Source: an uncultured Bacteroidales bacterium
GTDB lineage: Bacteria > Bacteroidota > Bacteroidia > Bacteroidales > UBA4417
DNA length: 15,598 nucleotides
Direction: 5' to 3'
Assembly (NCBI GenBank): GCA_903917425.1
Contig: CAIXAQ010000923.1
Span: forward strand, 1-15,598
In this document: positions 1 to 8,416 of the stretch, piece after piece
Position numbering within the stretch: the first letter of the stretch is position 1
How the letters are laid out: every line of letters begins with the position of its first letter
The notes under the pieces: model-generated
The model's database searches: none
What the model was told of the DNA's origin: nothing
The model's input: the letters and a program-made list of their open reading frames with translations, nothing else
Position numbers and translations under genes: made by a program

Positions 1-291
1 GCCGATTTGACAAATAACTTTAATTATAACAGCGACAAGGTGATTTTTAGTGGTTCATACATGAGAATCAAGCAGATTCAGCTTGGTTATACCTTGACTA
101 AAGACATGGCTGAAAAAATTCATATGCAGGGAGTACGTGCGTATATTTCGCTGGATGATTATTTTACTTTCACCAAGTATCCCGGAATGGATCCTGAAGC
201 AGGAAGTCCTGATAATAACAGCCAGGGAATTGACCGCGGTATGTATCCAACACCACGCAAATTCATGATGGGTATTTCAGTAACTCTCTAG
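1..291 (+). CDS. SusC/RagA-family TonB-dependent outer-membrane transporter, C-terminal end only
   Basis: The window opens inside this gene: the frame is open from base 1 and 96 residues remain before the TAG at 289-291. What is visible is the end of an outer-membrane beta-barrel. It has alternating strands, the phrase SYMRIKQIQLGYTL, a YPGMDPE loop, the near-terminal GIDRGMYPTPRKF and a last strand ending in an aromatic/hydrophobic pattern (FMMGISVTL). These are hallmark features of SusC-like proteins, which import oligosaccharides across the outer membrane using TonB energy. A SusD gene follows 53 bp downstream on the same strand, the invariable partner arrangement. The TTG at 7-9 is an internal codon, not a start. 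The plug domain, signal peptide and most of the barrel lie outside the window, so substrate preference can only be inferred from the neighbours (beta-glucan oligosaccharides). Confidence 0.93.
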   Translation, partial: ADLTNNFNYNSDKVIFSGSYMRIKQIQLGYTLTKDMAEKIHMQGVRAYISLDDYFTFTKYPGMDPEAGSPDNNSQGIDRGMYPTPRKFMMGISVTL

Positions 292-344
292 GTTACCCGT
301 AAGTACAGTAAATCTCAAAATCAAAAAATTTAAACATAAAAAAA

Positions 345-1868
345 ATGAAAAACAGATTCATACATAAAATCCTTTTCGTTTTGGTCGTTTTCGTAACGAT
401 TAGCTCTTGTAAAAAGGAGTTTCTTGAAACCGTACCTTACGGTAAGCTGTCGGTAGATAACTTCTACAAAACCGATGCTGACGCCCAGAATGCAATTGTT
501 GCAGCTTATGATATCCTCCAATGGGTGAATGCACGCGACTGGTCATCAGTTTGGCTTGCAAAAACTCTGCCTTCGGACGAAACAACCGCAGGCGGCAGTT
601 CCGCCGGTGATCAGCCAAATTTGGTGGAAATGGATCGTCTTAACTACAGTTCGGGCAATCCTGTTATTAAGGATGTTTACACAGGGCAATATTTCGGAAT
701 TTACCGTTGCAATATGGTAATAAACAAAGTTGAGCCTACAAATGATTTCCGCAAGAAGATCATTGCTGAAGCTAAAACCCTGCGTGCTTATTACTATTCG
801 GAATTGGTTATGATGTTTGGAAAAGTCCCTCTAATCCTTACCGAACTTGCTCCCAGCGAATACTCACAGCCACGCGCTGAAGTTGCAGTTGTTTATGCTC
901 AGATTGAAAAAGACCTGACTGAAGCTATTCCGGAACTTCCTTTACGTTCAGCCTATTCTACAGCCGACAGATTCAGGGTTTCAAAAGGAACTGCACAGGC
1001 GCTTCTCGGTAAAGTACTCCTTTATGAGAAAAAATGGAAAGCTTCATCAGATGCTTTTGAGGCTGTAATTGCAAGCAACGAATTTGAATTAGTGACGCCT
1101 GTCGATTCACTGTTCAGAAAATCACAGGAATTCAATAAAGAATCGCTCTTTGAAGTAAGCTTTACCGGTGTAAAGGGATACGATTGGGGAACCTTCGGCT
1201 GGGGTGGTAACCGAAACATGGAAAACAGCATTACCTGGCAGCTTTGCGGACCACGTGGCGATTATTTCGTTGCAGGATCCAGCGGAATGGTAGGCGGATG
1301 GGGATTTGTATATCCTACAAAAGCATTGTTTGATGCCTTTGAACCAACAGATCGCCGTCGTCACGCAACAGTCTGGTCAATTGCTGATCTGCAGGCTTAT
1401 GGCGGAAACTGGACAGGCAGTACTACTGATCCTCCCTTTGATTTTGTTGGATATTTCAGGGTTAAATACGGAACATTTTCAGCTGAAACCAATGGTCCTG
1501 TGAACGAACTCAACTACGGAACCAATATGAGGCTTATCCGTTATGCTGATGTTTTGCTTATGGCTTCCGAAGCCTATTACCGCCAGACTCTTGAAAGCAA
1601 GGCACTCATCGAACTTAACAAGGTACGTCAACGTGCCGGACGCACAGATGTTACTGCCTCAGGAGCCGGATTGTTCGATGCTATTGTTAAAGAACGCCAG
1701 GTTGAATTAGCCATGGAAGGGGTTCGTTTCTTCGACCTTGTACGTTGGGGATTGGCTTCACAGGTATTAGGCAGCAAATTCGTTGTTAACAAACACGAAC
1801 TCTTCCCTATTCCTTTGGATGAAATGACCAATAACAGTATGATTGGTGCACAGAACCCCGGTTACTAA
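345..1868 (+). CDS. SusD/RagB-family surface glycan-binding lipoprotein
   Basis: The 507-residue protein has the normal size for SusD-like proteins. The N-terminus is a lipoprotein signal peptide: basic MKNRFIHK, a hydrophobic stretch, then TISSC with Cys22 as the likely lipidated residue. Next comes the typical FLETVPYGKLSVDNFYKTDADAQ-like opening, a TPR-like helical middle (residues about 80-250, including KTLRAYYYSELVMMFGKVPLI) and the C-terminal SusD motifs LIRYADVLLMASEAY, ALIELNKVRQRAG, ERQVELAMEGVRFFDLVRWG and a final ELFPIPLDEM. SusD proteins cap the SusC barrel on the cell surface and capture oligosaccharides. It follows SusC by 53 bp and is almost certainly cotranscribed with it. 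The start at 345 is preceded by an A-rich leader and gives the complete signal peptide. No SusE/F-type gene follows; the next gene is 417 bp away. Confidence 0.96.
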   Translation: MKNRFIHKILFVLVVFVTISSCKKEFLETVPYGKLSVDNFYKTDADAQNAIVAAYDILQWVNARDWSSVWLAKTLPSDETTAGGSSAGDQPNLVEMDRLNYSSGNPVIKDVYTGQYFGIYRCNMVINKVEPTNDFRKKIIAEAKTLRAYYYSELVMMFGKVPLILTELAPSEYSQPRAEVAVVYAQIEKDLTEAIPELPLRSAYSTADRFRVSKGTAQALLGKVLLYEKKWKASSDAFEAVIASNEFELVTPVDSLFRKSQEFNKESLFEVSFTGVKGYDWGTFGWGGNRNMENSITWQLCGPRGDYFVAGSSGMVGGWGFVYPTKALFDAFEPTDRRRHATVWSIADLQAYGGNWTGSTTDPPFDFVGYFRVKYGTFSAETNGPVNELNYGTNMRLIRYADVLLMASEAYYRQTLESKALIELNKVRQRAGRTDVTASGAGLFDAIVKERQVELAMEGVRFFDLVRWGLASQVLGSKFVVNKHELFPIPLDEMTNNSMIGAQNPGY

Positions 1869-1890
1869 AAACGGGTAAGTTGGCTCAGAT

Positions 1891-2026
1891 AAAAACGGAC
1901 TTTTATGATTTAAGAACAAGGAACTTTGATCAACAATTTGATGATCAATTGGATTTCAACCTACAGCTAAAATGTAATATCCTTTGCCCTTGTTCTTAAA
2001 TCTTTTATAAAAAAAGACACGTTTTC
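1891..2026. repeat. Long imperfect inverted repeat downstream of susD-like gene
   Basis: A 15-bp arm at 1907-1921 (GATTTAAGAACAAGG) is perfectly reverse-complementary to 1988-2002. The match resumes outward after small offsets: TTTTAT at 1901-1906 against the stretch after 2003, and AAAACG at 1892-1897 against CGTTTT at 2020-2025. The 66-nt interior contains a smaller foldback around CAATTTGATGATCAATTG. The loop is large for a simple intrinsic terminator, and the T-rich stretch after the right arm (TCTTTTATAA) is short and interrupted. It may be an RNA fold at the 3' end of the SusCD message, or the remains of a foldback element. The pairing is read directly from the sequence; the function is unknown. 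Confidence 0.55.
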
Positions 2027-2045
2027 TATCCTTCACTAATAAGAA

Positions 2046-2180
2046 ATTAAAAAGGAGGTTGGCAGGGTAACCAAATAATTTTGAATTGAGGTTTCAAAGT
2101 AATTAATTTGGTGTTCTTATAACAATTGATTGGTTGGTTAGTTGGCTGAACGGGTTGCCCTGTTCAGCCTCCTTTTTAAT
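2046..2180 (+). terminator. Nested terminator hairpin with a competing long stem
   Basis: The compact hairpin at 2144-2169 pairs GGCTGAAC with GTTCAGCC (8 bp, perfect) plus an inner GGG/CCC around TTG. It is followed by TCCTTTTTAAT, which looks like a Rho-independent terminator. The 3' half of this hairpin and its T-tract are also complementary to 2046-2072. Thirteen contiguous pairs join 2046-2058 to 2168-2180. After that come mostly Watson-Crick pairs, with the two T/C differences allowed as U-G wobbles and one small internal loop. The two folds share bases and exclude each other. Lying between susD and the permease, the structure could attenuate read-through into the enzyme genes, or simply be a bidirectional terminator. 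A weak promoter-like pair (TTTG at 2080-2083, then TAATTTG at 2104-2110) lies in the loop. I see nothing else in the 1869-2285 gap. Confidence 0.6.
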
Positions 2181-2285
2181 ACTTCGTTACGTTATGAAAC
2201 AATGCTATATTAGCAGGTTTATGGATAATGCATTTCAATTTTGTAATTAATAAACCAGGGGATTTCCCTCATTAATAAAAGAAAC

Positions 2286-3887
2286 GTGGATAAACTTTCA
2301 GTAAGAGAAAAAATCGGGTATGCGCTTGGCGATGGTGCTGCTAATATTGCATGGCGCGGTGTGGCCACTTTTCTGTTCATTTTTTATACGGATGTTTTTG
2401 GAATAAGCCCTGCCACAGTAGGTTTTCTTATGCTGATTGCCCGTTTCAGCGACGGAATTATCGATGTCATAATGGGTGTTATCTGCGATCGTACCAATAC
2501 CAAATACGGCAAATTCCGTCCCTGGATATTATGGACAGCAGTTCCTTTGGGAATCACATTATCGTTGCTGTTTACTTCCCCCAACTTGGGCTCTTCAGGG
2601 AAAATTATTTATGCCTATGCCACGTATCTGCTGTTTTTTATTATTTATACCGCAAACAATATTCCCTATGGAGCCTTGATGGCAGTGATGACCGGCGACG
2701 ACAAGGAACGCACCAGCCTTGGTTCGTACCGCATGGTCGGAGCATTTACCGGCGGAATGGTGGTACAGGGTGCTTTGCTGTTTTTAGTCGCCAGTTTCGG
2801 AAATATTAATCCCACCATTGTTGTCGATAAACTGGATACAAAAAAATACGAAGTAACTGTTTCGACCACCGAAGATGTTAAAAACGTAAACATCAAAACC
2901 AAAGACGGAATAGCCATGTTCAACTGGGCTAAGGCACCGGCTGAAGATAGCATCAACGCCCCTACCCAGGGAAAAAGTTTTTCGATGCAGGCACAAAAAG
3001 AATACTCTTTTATCTTAACCGGCGAAGAAAACCTTGATGCCAAAAACATAACTATCATTGATCAGAAGAAAGGTTATAGCTCTGCCATTTATATCCTTTC
3101 AGTTTTTTTATCGTTGTTCCTCTTGATTACGTTCCTTACTACCCGGGAGCGTGTTCTGCCACCTAAAGACCAGGAGACTAACCTGGGCAAAGACTTGAAA
3201 GACCTTATCCGGAACAGGCCCTGGATCATACTACTGGTTATTGGCATGCTTTTTAATGTTTACAATTCGATAAAGCAAGGAATTGTAGTCATCTATTTTA
3301 CCCATTATCTTCACAATCAACTGCTTGCCGCCTCCTATATGGTTGGTTTAATGCTGGCTTCCATAGCAGGAGCCATGATTACTTCACCTCTTGGTAAACG
3401 ATACGGCAAACGCAACCTGTTTATTTATGCCCTCATTTTCTCAGGTGCCGCAAATGCATTGCTTTTTTTCTGCGCGCCGGGAAATACAGTTGGAATTTTC
3501 ACCATAGGGATCATTTCCGAGTTTGGAGCTGCCATATTCCCAACCCTCTTCTTTGCCATGCTTGGCGATGCCGCCGATTATTCGGAATTTAAAAACGGGC
3601 GCAGGGCAACCGGGCTGGTATATTCGGCAGGTTCGTTTGCAACCAAGTTTGGAGGAGGCATTGCCGGCGCCATTATTGGATTGGTGCTTACGGCATTCCA
3701 TTACAACGGGCAGGACGGAATGTCCATTCAGGGTGCAGTGCCGGGTATTATTATGCTTATGAGTTGGATACCAACTATAATAGCCCTGATCGCTGCTGCT
3801 TTCATGACATTATACCCGTTAACTCAAAAGAAAATGGATGTAATAACAATTGAATTAAACAACCGGAGAGTAAAAGAACTGGCTTGA
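2286..3887 (+). CDS. GPH-family (MFS) sugar:cation symporter, probable cellobiose/oligoglucoside permease
   Basis: The 533-residue inner-membrane protein starts at GTG 2286; no ATG lies between it and the upstream in-frame stop at 2244. The opening LSVREKIGYALGDGAANI is the standard start of glycoside-pentoside-hexuronide transporters. The family signatures are DVIMGVICDRTNTKYGKFRP (about residues 61-79, loop 2-3), DDKERTSLGSYRM (138-150, loop 4-5) and GDAADYSEFKNGRRATGLVY (427-446). About twelve membrane segments are predicted. Residues about 173-262 form a hydrophilic insertion between segments 5 and 6, which would face the periplasm and lengthens the protein beyond the usual 450-480 residues. 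The gene sits 51 bp before cellobiose phosphorylase, so the likely role is importing cellobiose or cellodextrins for phosphorolysis. The family assignment is firm; the substrate is inferred from context. Confidence 0.9.
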   Translation: MDKLSVREKIGYALGDGAANIAWRGVATFLFIFYTDVFGISPATVGFLMLIARFSDGIIDVIMGVICDRTNTKYGKFRPWILWTAVPLGITLSLLFTSPNLGSSGKIIYAYATYLLFFIIYTANNIPYGALMAVMTGDDKERTSLGSYRMVGAFTGGMVVQGALLFLVASFGNINPTIVVDKLDTKKYEVTVSTTEDVKNVNIKTKDGIAMFNWAKAPAEDSINAPTQGKSFSMQAQKEYSFILTGEENLDAKNITIIDQKKGYSSAIYILSVFLSLFLLITFLTTRERVLPPKDQETNLGKDLKDLIRNRPWIILLVIGMLFNVYNSIKQGIVVIYFTHYLHNQLLAASYMVGLMLASIAGAMITSPLGKRYGKRNLFIYALIFSGAANALLFFCAPGNTVGIFTIGIISEFGAAIFPTLFFAMLGDAADYSEFKNGRRATGLVYSAGSFATKFGGGIAGAIIGLVLTAFHYNGQDGMSIQGAVPGIIMLMSWIPTIIALIAAAFMTLYPLTQKKMDVITIELNNRRVKELA

Positions 3888-3938
3888 TTTAAACAAAAAC
3901 AGAATTAAAAGTAGATCAAAAAAATAATAAGTAGTGCT

Positions 3939-6377
3939 ATGAAATTCGGACATTTCGACGATAAAAACCGTGAGTATGTGATTACCAACCCACAAACACC
4001 ATGGCCATGGATTAATTATCTTGGCAATGAGGATTTTTTTTCATTAATATCAAATACTGCAGGCGGTTACTCTTTTTATAAGGACGCAAAATTCCGTCGG
4101 CTTACCCGTTACCGATACAACAATGTGCCTATGGACAGCGGAGGCCGTTACTTCTATATCAAAGATGAAGAGACAATTTGGTCGCCGGGATGGAAACCCT
4201 GCAAAACGGTGCTCGACAGCTATGAGTGCCGCCATGGAATGAATTACACTTCAATTCAAGGTGAAAAGAATGGCGTAACTGCTAAAGTTCTGTTCTTTGT
4301 ACCACTTAAAACCTGGGCTGAAGTTCAAAAACTAACTTTAACAAACAATTCATCAGTAGTTAAAAAACTGAAACTGTTTTCATTTGTAGAATGGAGTTTC
4401 TGGAATGCTGCTGCCGATATGGAAAACTTTCAGCGAAACCTTTCGACCGGTGAAGTTGAGGTTGAAGATTCGGTTATTTACCACAAAACCGAATACAAAG
4501 AGCGTCGCAATCATTATGCTTATTATTCAGTAAATACCCCGGTTAAAGGATTCGACACCGATCGCGAAACATTTTTTGGTCTTTACAACGGTTTCGACGA
4601 GCCACAGGTAGTAACGGAAGGAAATCCAGCCAATACCATCGCCCACGGTTGGTCGCCTGTTGCCTCGCATTGTATAGAAGTGGAACTTCAGCCCGGCGAA
4701 TCGAAAGACCTGGTTTTTGTGCTGGGTTATGTCGAAAATACTGACGACAAGAAATGGGAAAGCAAGGGTGTGATAAATAAAACCAAAGCAAAAAAAACCA
4801 TTTCCCGTTTCGACACATCTGAAAAAGTAGATGCTGCCTTTGCCGAATTGCGCGCTTACTGGGATAAACTATTAAGCGTGTTTACCGTAGATTCGGGCGA
4901 AGAGAAACTCGATCGTATGGTAAACATTTGGAACCAGTACCAGTGTATGATCACCTTCTGTTTTTCCCGTTCAGCTTCATTTTTCGAGAGCGGAATCGGC
5001 CGTGGAATGGGTTTCCGCGATTCGAACCAGGATTTGATAGGCTTTGTACACCAGATTCCAGAACGGGCACGCGAGAGAATTATTGACATTGCTTCTACAC
5101 AGTTTCCCGATGGTGGTTGCTACCACCAGTACCAGCCATTGACAAAAAAAGGAAATAACGAAATTGGCCAGGGTTTCAATGATGACCCTATGTGGCTGAT
5201 TTTCGGAACAACGAGTTATATCAAAGAAACCGGGGATTTCAGTATTTTGGATGAGCCTGTTCCTTATGACAACCTTGCCGATACGGAAGTTTCGCTGTTT
5301 GAGCATTTAACCGTTTCGTTCAATCATGTAATCAACAACCTGGGACCGCATGGCCTGCCCCTGATTGGGCGCGCCGACTGGAACGACTGCCTGAACCTGA
5401 ATTGTTTTTCGAACGACCCGAACGAAAGTTTTCAGACTACCGAAAACAAATCGGAAGGCAGCAAGGCCGAAAGCCTTATGATAGCCGGGTTATTTGTGGT
5501 TTACGGAAGGGAGTATGTTGAATTGTGCAAGAGAAGGGGAAATCCGGGTGAAGCTTCCCGCGCGCAAATGCATGTGGACCAAATGGTTGAAGCCGTAAAA
5601 ATTCACGGTTGGGATGGTGATTGGTTTCTGCGTGCCTACGATTATTACGGCAATAAAATTGGTTCGAATCAAAATATTGAAGGAAAAATATTTATCGAAT
5701 CGAACGGATGGTGCACCATGGCAGGTATTGGGCTGGAAGAGGGCATGGTTACCAAAGCCCTCGATTCGGTAAAAAAATACCTGGATTGCGATCACGGAAT
5801 TGTACTCAATAACCCGGCATTCACAAAATACTATGTTGAATATGGCGAGATTTCCACGTACCCGCCGGGATACAAAGAAAATGCCGGAATCTTCTGCCAC
5901 AACAATCCGTGGATCATGATTGGCGAAACGGTGGTTGGAAATGGAAACCGCGCCTGGGAGTATTACCGCAAAATTTGCCCGTCGTACCTCGAAGAAATCA
6001 GCGAACTGCACAAAACAGAACCTTATGTGTATTCGCAGATGATTGCGGGCAAAGATGCTTTTAAACCCGGCGAAGCCAAAAATTCGTGGCTTACCGGAAC
6101 CGCTTCCTGGAATTTTTATGCTATTACTCAATATATTCTGGGCATTCAGCCTGATTACGATGGACTTAGGATTGATCCGTGCATTCCCGCTGAGTGGAAA
6201 GGATATCAGGTAAGCCGTAAATTCAGGGGTGGAACCTATAAGATAGAAATCCAAAATCCGGATGGCAAATCGAAAGGCGTTAAAGAAGTATTGGTTGACG
6301 GCAAATCCCAGGCTTCGAATCTTATTCCTTTGTTTGGCGATGGACTGGAACATGCAGTTAAAGTTGTACTGGGATAA
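3939..6377 (+). CDS. cbp: Cellobiose phosphorylase (GH94)
   Basis: The product is 812 residues, matching the roughly 810-820 of known cellobiose phosphorylases. It catalyses cellobiose + phosphate to alpha-D-glucose-1-phosphate + D-glucose in the cytoplasm; no signal peptide is present. Conserved blocks run the whole length: GHFDDKNREYVITNPQTPWP (4-23), AGGYSFYKDAKFRRLTRYRY (41-60), DRMVNIWNQYQCM (325-337), GRGMGFRDSNQDLIGF (354-369), ERARERIIDIASTQFPDGG (375-393), HGLPLIGRADWNDCLN (471-486), STYPPGYKENAGIFCHNNPW (639-658) and AKNSWLTGTASWNF (713-726). The general-acid Asp of GH94 lies in RADWND, probably Asp483. GNRAWEYY and the C-terminal beta-sandwich are intact. Close resemblance to the Cellvibrio enzyme across all blocks favours cellobiose over chitobiose or cellodextrin phosphorylase. 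The upstream permease probably supplies its substrate. Phosphorolysis saves one ATP per disaccharide compared with hydrolysis. Confidence 0.96.
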   Translation: MKFGHFDDKNREYVITNPQTPWPWINYLGNEDFFSLISNTAGGYSFYKDAKFRRLTRYRYNNVPMDSGGRYFYIKDEETIWSPGWKPCKTVLDSYECRHGMNYTSIQGEKNGVTAKVLFFVPLKTWAEVQKLTLTNNSSVVKKLKLFSFVEWSFWNAAADMENFQRNLSTGEVEVEDSVIYHKTEYKERRNHYAYYSVNTPVKGFDTDRETFFGLYNGFDEPQVVTEGNPANTIAHGWSPVASHCIEVELQPGESKDLVFVLGYVENTDDKKWESKGVINKTKAKKTISRFDTSEKVDAAFAELRAYWDKLLSVFTVDSGEEKLDRMVNIWNQYQCMITFCFSRSASFFESGIGRGMGFRDSNQDLIGFVHQIPERARERIIDIASTQFPDGGCYHQYQPLTKKGNNEIGQGFNDDPMWLIFGTTSYIKETGDFSILDEPVPYDNLADTEVSLFEHLTVSFNHVINNLGPHGLPLIGRADWNDCLNLNCFSNDPNESFQTTENKSEGSKAESLMIAGLFVVYGREYVELCKRRGNPGEASRAQMHVDQMVEAVKIHGWDGDWFLRAYDYYGNKIGSNQNIEGKIFIESNGWCTMAGIGLEEGMVTKALDSVKKYLDCDHGIVLNNPAFTKYYVEYGEISTYPPGYKENAGIFCHNNPWIMIGETVVGNGNRAWEYYRKICPSYLEEISELHKTEPYVYSQMIAGKDAFKPGEAKNSWLTGTASWNFYAITQYILGIQPDYDGLRIDPCIPAEWKGYQVSRKFRGGTYKIEIQNPDGKSKGVKEVLVDGKSQASNLIPLFGDGLEHAVKVVLG

Positions 6378-6444
6378 TTTTTTAAACCTTATTCAGAATA
6401 CAGGTTAACTGGCATTTAAATTTTGGTTCTATGGACATTTAGCG

Positions 6445-6461
6445 GGTAAAATTATTTTACC
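6445..6461. promoter_or_regulatory. Short perfect palindrome in the GH94-GH9 gap (possible operator)
   Basis: GGTAAAAT and ATTTTACC form perfect 8-bp arms around a single T in the 231-bp spacer before the GH9 gene. Size and symmetry resemble a dimeric-regulator site, but no cognate regulator is visible, and AT-rich spacers produce such palindromes by chance. A weaker ACCGGA...TCCGGT pair lies about 50-70 bp further on. This is the longest spacer in the enzyme block, so separate control of GH9-GH3 is conceivable. Confidence 0.3.
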
Positions 6462-6608
6462 GGAAGAAGAGAGTCGGAAGCTGCTTAAAAAAACGTCTTT
6501 TCCCCTACAATTACCGGATTTGATGACAATTGCACTCCGGTTTTCTTGCCCTGAAAAGTTAAAACCCAACCAATTCGCAGCGGAACCAAAATTATAAAAG
6601 CAATCACA

Positions 6609-8348
6609 ATGAAAACACTTTCAATCTTCATTCTTATCCTGGCAACCGCATTATGCTGCAATTGCACTTCTTGCGGCAATAAAGCGAGTGCAGTAAAAAC
6701 TCCTCCCGATATGCTTGACCGTATTCTGCTGAACCAGGTTGGTTATTTACCCATTTCTGCTAAAATAGCATTGCTGAGGCTGAAAACTGATAAATTTGAA
6801 GTCGTTGATGTTAGCAGCGGAACAATTGTGTTTACAGGAAAACCAGGTGCTTTTAAATACTGGGATAAATCCGGCGACAGTGTATGCACTGCTGATTTCT
6901 CGGCACTTACCACGCCAGGAAAATACCAGGTGCGCCTATATAATGATTCGGTAAATTCCTATGTTTTTGAGATAGATGAAAACGTGTATTCCGATATCGC
7001 CAAAGCTTCCCTAAAAGCGTTTTACCTTAACCGCTCAGGTATGGAAATTACGAAGGAGTTTGGTGGTAAATGGGCAAGACCAGCAGGTCATCCCGATACG
7101 CTGGTTTTTGTGCATTCCTCTGCCGTTTCTGCTCAGCGACCCGAAGGATTCAAACTATCCAGTCCCGGAGGATGGTACGATGCAGGCGATTATAATAAAT
7201 ACATAGTCAACAGCGGAATAAGCACTTACACTTTATTGCTTTTTTACCAGGTGTATCCTGAGTATTGTGCGACTTTTAAAGACAACATTCCCGAAAGCAG
7301 CAATACCATTCCGGATGTAATGGATGAATTCTTATACAACCTGCGCTGGATGCTTACCATGCAGGATCCAGCTGATGGCGGCGTTTATCACAAACTTACC
7401 AACAAGGCTTTCTGCGACTTTGTAATGCCAGGCAAAGCAAACGATGCCAGGTATGTTGTTCAGAAATCAACTGCTGCCTCTCTCGATTTTGCCGCCACCA
7501 TGGCAATGGCATCGCGTGTACTGGCAAAAAGCGAATCCCCGGAATTGATAAATCTTGGCAAAACCTGCCTGTATTCAGCTAAAAAAGCATTTGCCTGGGC
7601 AAAAGCCAATCCGGCAAGGTATTTTAAAAACCCTTCCGGTATTTCAACCGGGGAATACGATGATACGAAACTTCAGGATGAGTTTTTCTGGGCTGCAACA
7701 GAACTTGGACTGGCAGAAAATAATCTGTCATTGATATCGAAAAAAGAAATAAGTGAGCAGGAAATGAAAGTTCCCTCCTGGGATTATTCGGGAATGAGCG
7801 GAGTAATTTCCCTTTCACTGAGTGATAATATGGAAGCTTCGGAAATCAGGGCCGAAGCCCAAAAAACAATCCTGGCTTTTGCTGATAAACTGCTTGAGAA
7901 ATCAGAAAAATCGCCTTATAAAGTCAGCCTCGATTTTTTTAAATGGGGCAGCAATTCCGATGTGGCCAATGAGGCGATCATCAAGCTGATTGCCTACAAA
8001 ATCAGCAACAACAGTAAATACCTGGCTTCCATACAAAGCGATGTCGATTACCTGCTTGGCCGCAATGCTACCGGGTATTGTTTTGTAACCGGTTTTGGCG
8101 GAAAGCAGGTAATGAACATACACCACCGTCCTTCGGGTGCCGATGGAGTGCCTGAGCCATGCCCCGGGTTTCTGGCAGGCGGCACAAATACCATTGTTTT
8201 AAACGATTGCCCTGGAATCACCCGTTCCACATTCCCTGCAAAATCCTATTCCGACGCGCAATGTAGCTATTCAACCAACGAAGTGGCCATCAACTGGAAT
8301 GCGCCCCTGTTCTTTGTATTGGGAGCCATGGATACGTTAATTAAGTAA
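6609..8348 (+). CDS. GH9 family endo-/exo-glucanase, predicted lipoprotein
   Basis: The 579-residue product begins with a signal sequence (MKTLSIFILILATA) running into a cysteine cluster at residues 16, 17, 19 and 22; Cys22, after Thr-Ser, best fits a lipobox. Residues about 36-122 form the immunoglobulin-like N-terminal domain common in GH9 (LLNQVGYLPISAKIALL; TPGKYQVRL). The rest is an (alpha/alpha)6 barrel. Its signatures are GGWYDAGDYNKYIVNSG (187-203, with the catalytic-base Asp191/Asp194), the substrate-contact MNIHHRPSGADG (502-513) and YSTNEVAINWNAP (554-566), where Glu558 should be the general acid. All catalytic positions appear intact, so it should be an inverting beta-1,4-glucanase. 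Endo- versus cellobiose-releasing action cannot be told from sequence alone. No carbohydrate-binding module or type IX secretion tail is present, consistent with surface or periplasmic lipid anchoring. GH3 follows 68 bp downstream. Confidence 0.93.
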   Translation: MKTLSIFILILATALCCNCTSCGNKASAVKTPPDMLDRILLNQVGYLPISAKIALLRLKTDKFEVVDVSSGTIVFTGKPGAFKYWDKSGDSVCTADFSALTTPGKYQVRLYNDSVNSYVFEIDENVYSDIAKASLKAFYLNRSGMEITKEFGGKWARPAGHPDTLVFVHSSAVSAQRPEGFKLSSPGGWYDAGDYNKYIVNSGISTYTLLLFYQVYPEYCATFKDNIPESSNTIPDVMDEFLYNLRWMLTMQDPADGGVYHKLTNKAFCDFVMPGKANDARYVVQKSTAASLDFAATMAMASRVLAKSESPELINLGKTCLYSAKKAFAWAKANPARYFKNPSGISTGEYDDTKLQDEFFWAATELGLAENNLSLISKKEISEQEMKVPSWDYSGMSGVISLSLSDNMEASEIRAEAQKTILAFADKLLEKSEKSPYKVSLDFFKWGSNSDVANEAIIKLIAYKISNNSKYLASIQSDVDYLLGRNATGYCFVTGFGGKQVMNIHHRPSGADGVPEPCPGFLAGGTNTIVLNDCPGITRSTFPAKSYSDAQCSYSTNEVAINWNAPLFFVLGAMDTLIK

Positions 8349-8416
8349 ATAGCAGTGATTTTAAATACTATAACATATCCAGCAGAATATAAAACAAATC
8401 TTAAAATCTCAAAATT

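Noticed and set aside
2666..3058. A 130-codon minus-strand frame over the permease.
   Set aside because: It is antisense to the permease gene, with no recognisable motif and no leader.
4000..4011. CCATGGCCATGG palindrome in the GH94 gene.
   Set aside because: It simply encodes the conserved Thr-Pro-Trp-Pro-Trp stretch, so a regulatory reading is unnecessary.
5490..6353. A 287-codon open frame on the minus strand.
   Set aside because: It lies wholly antisense to the highly conserved GH94 gene, its translation shows no family I recognise, and its openness follows from the codon bias of the sense gene.
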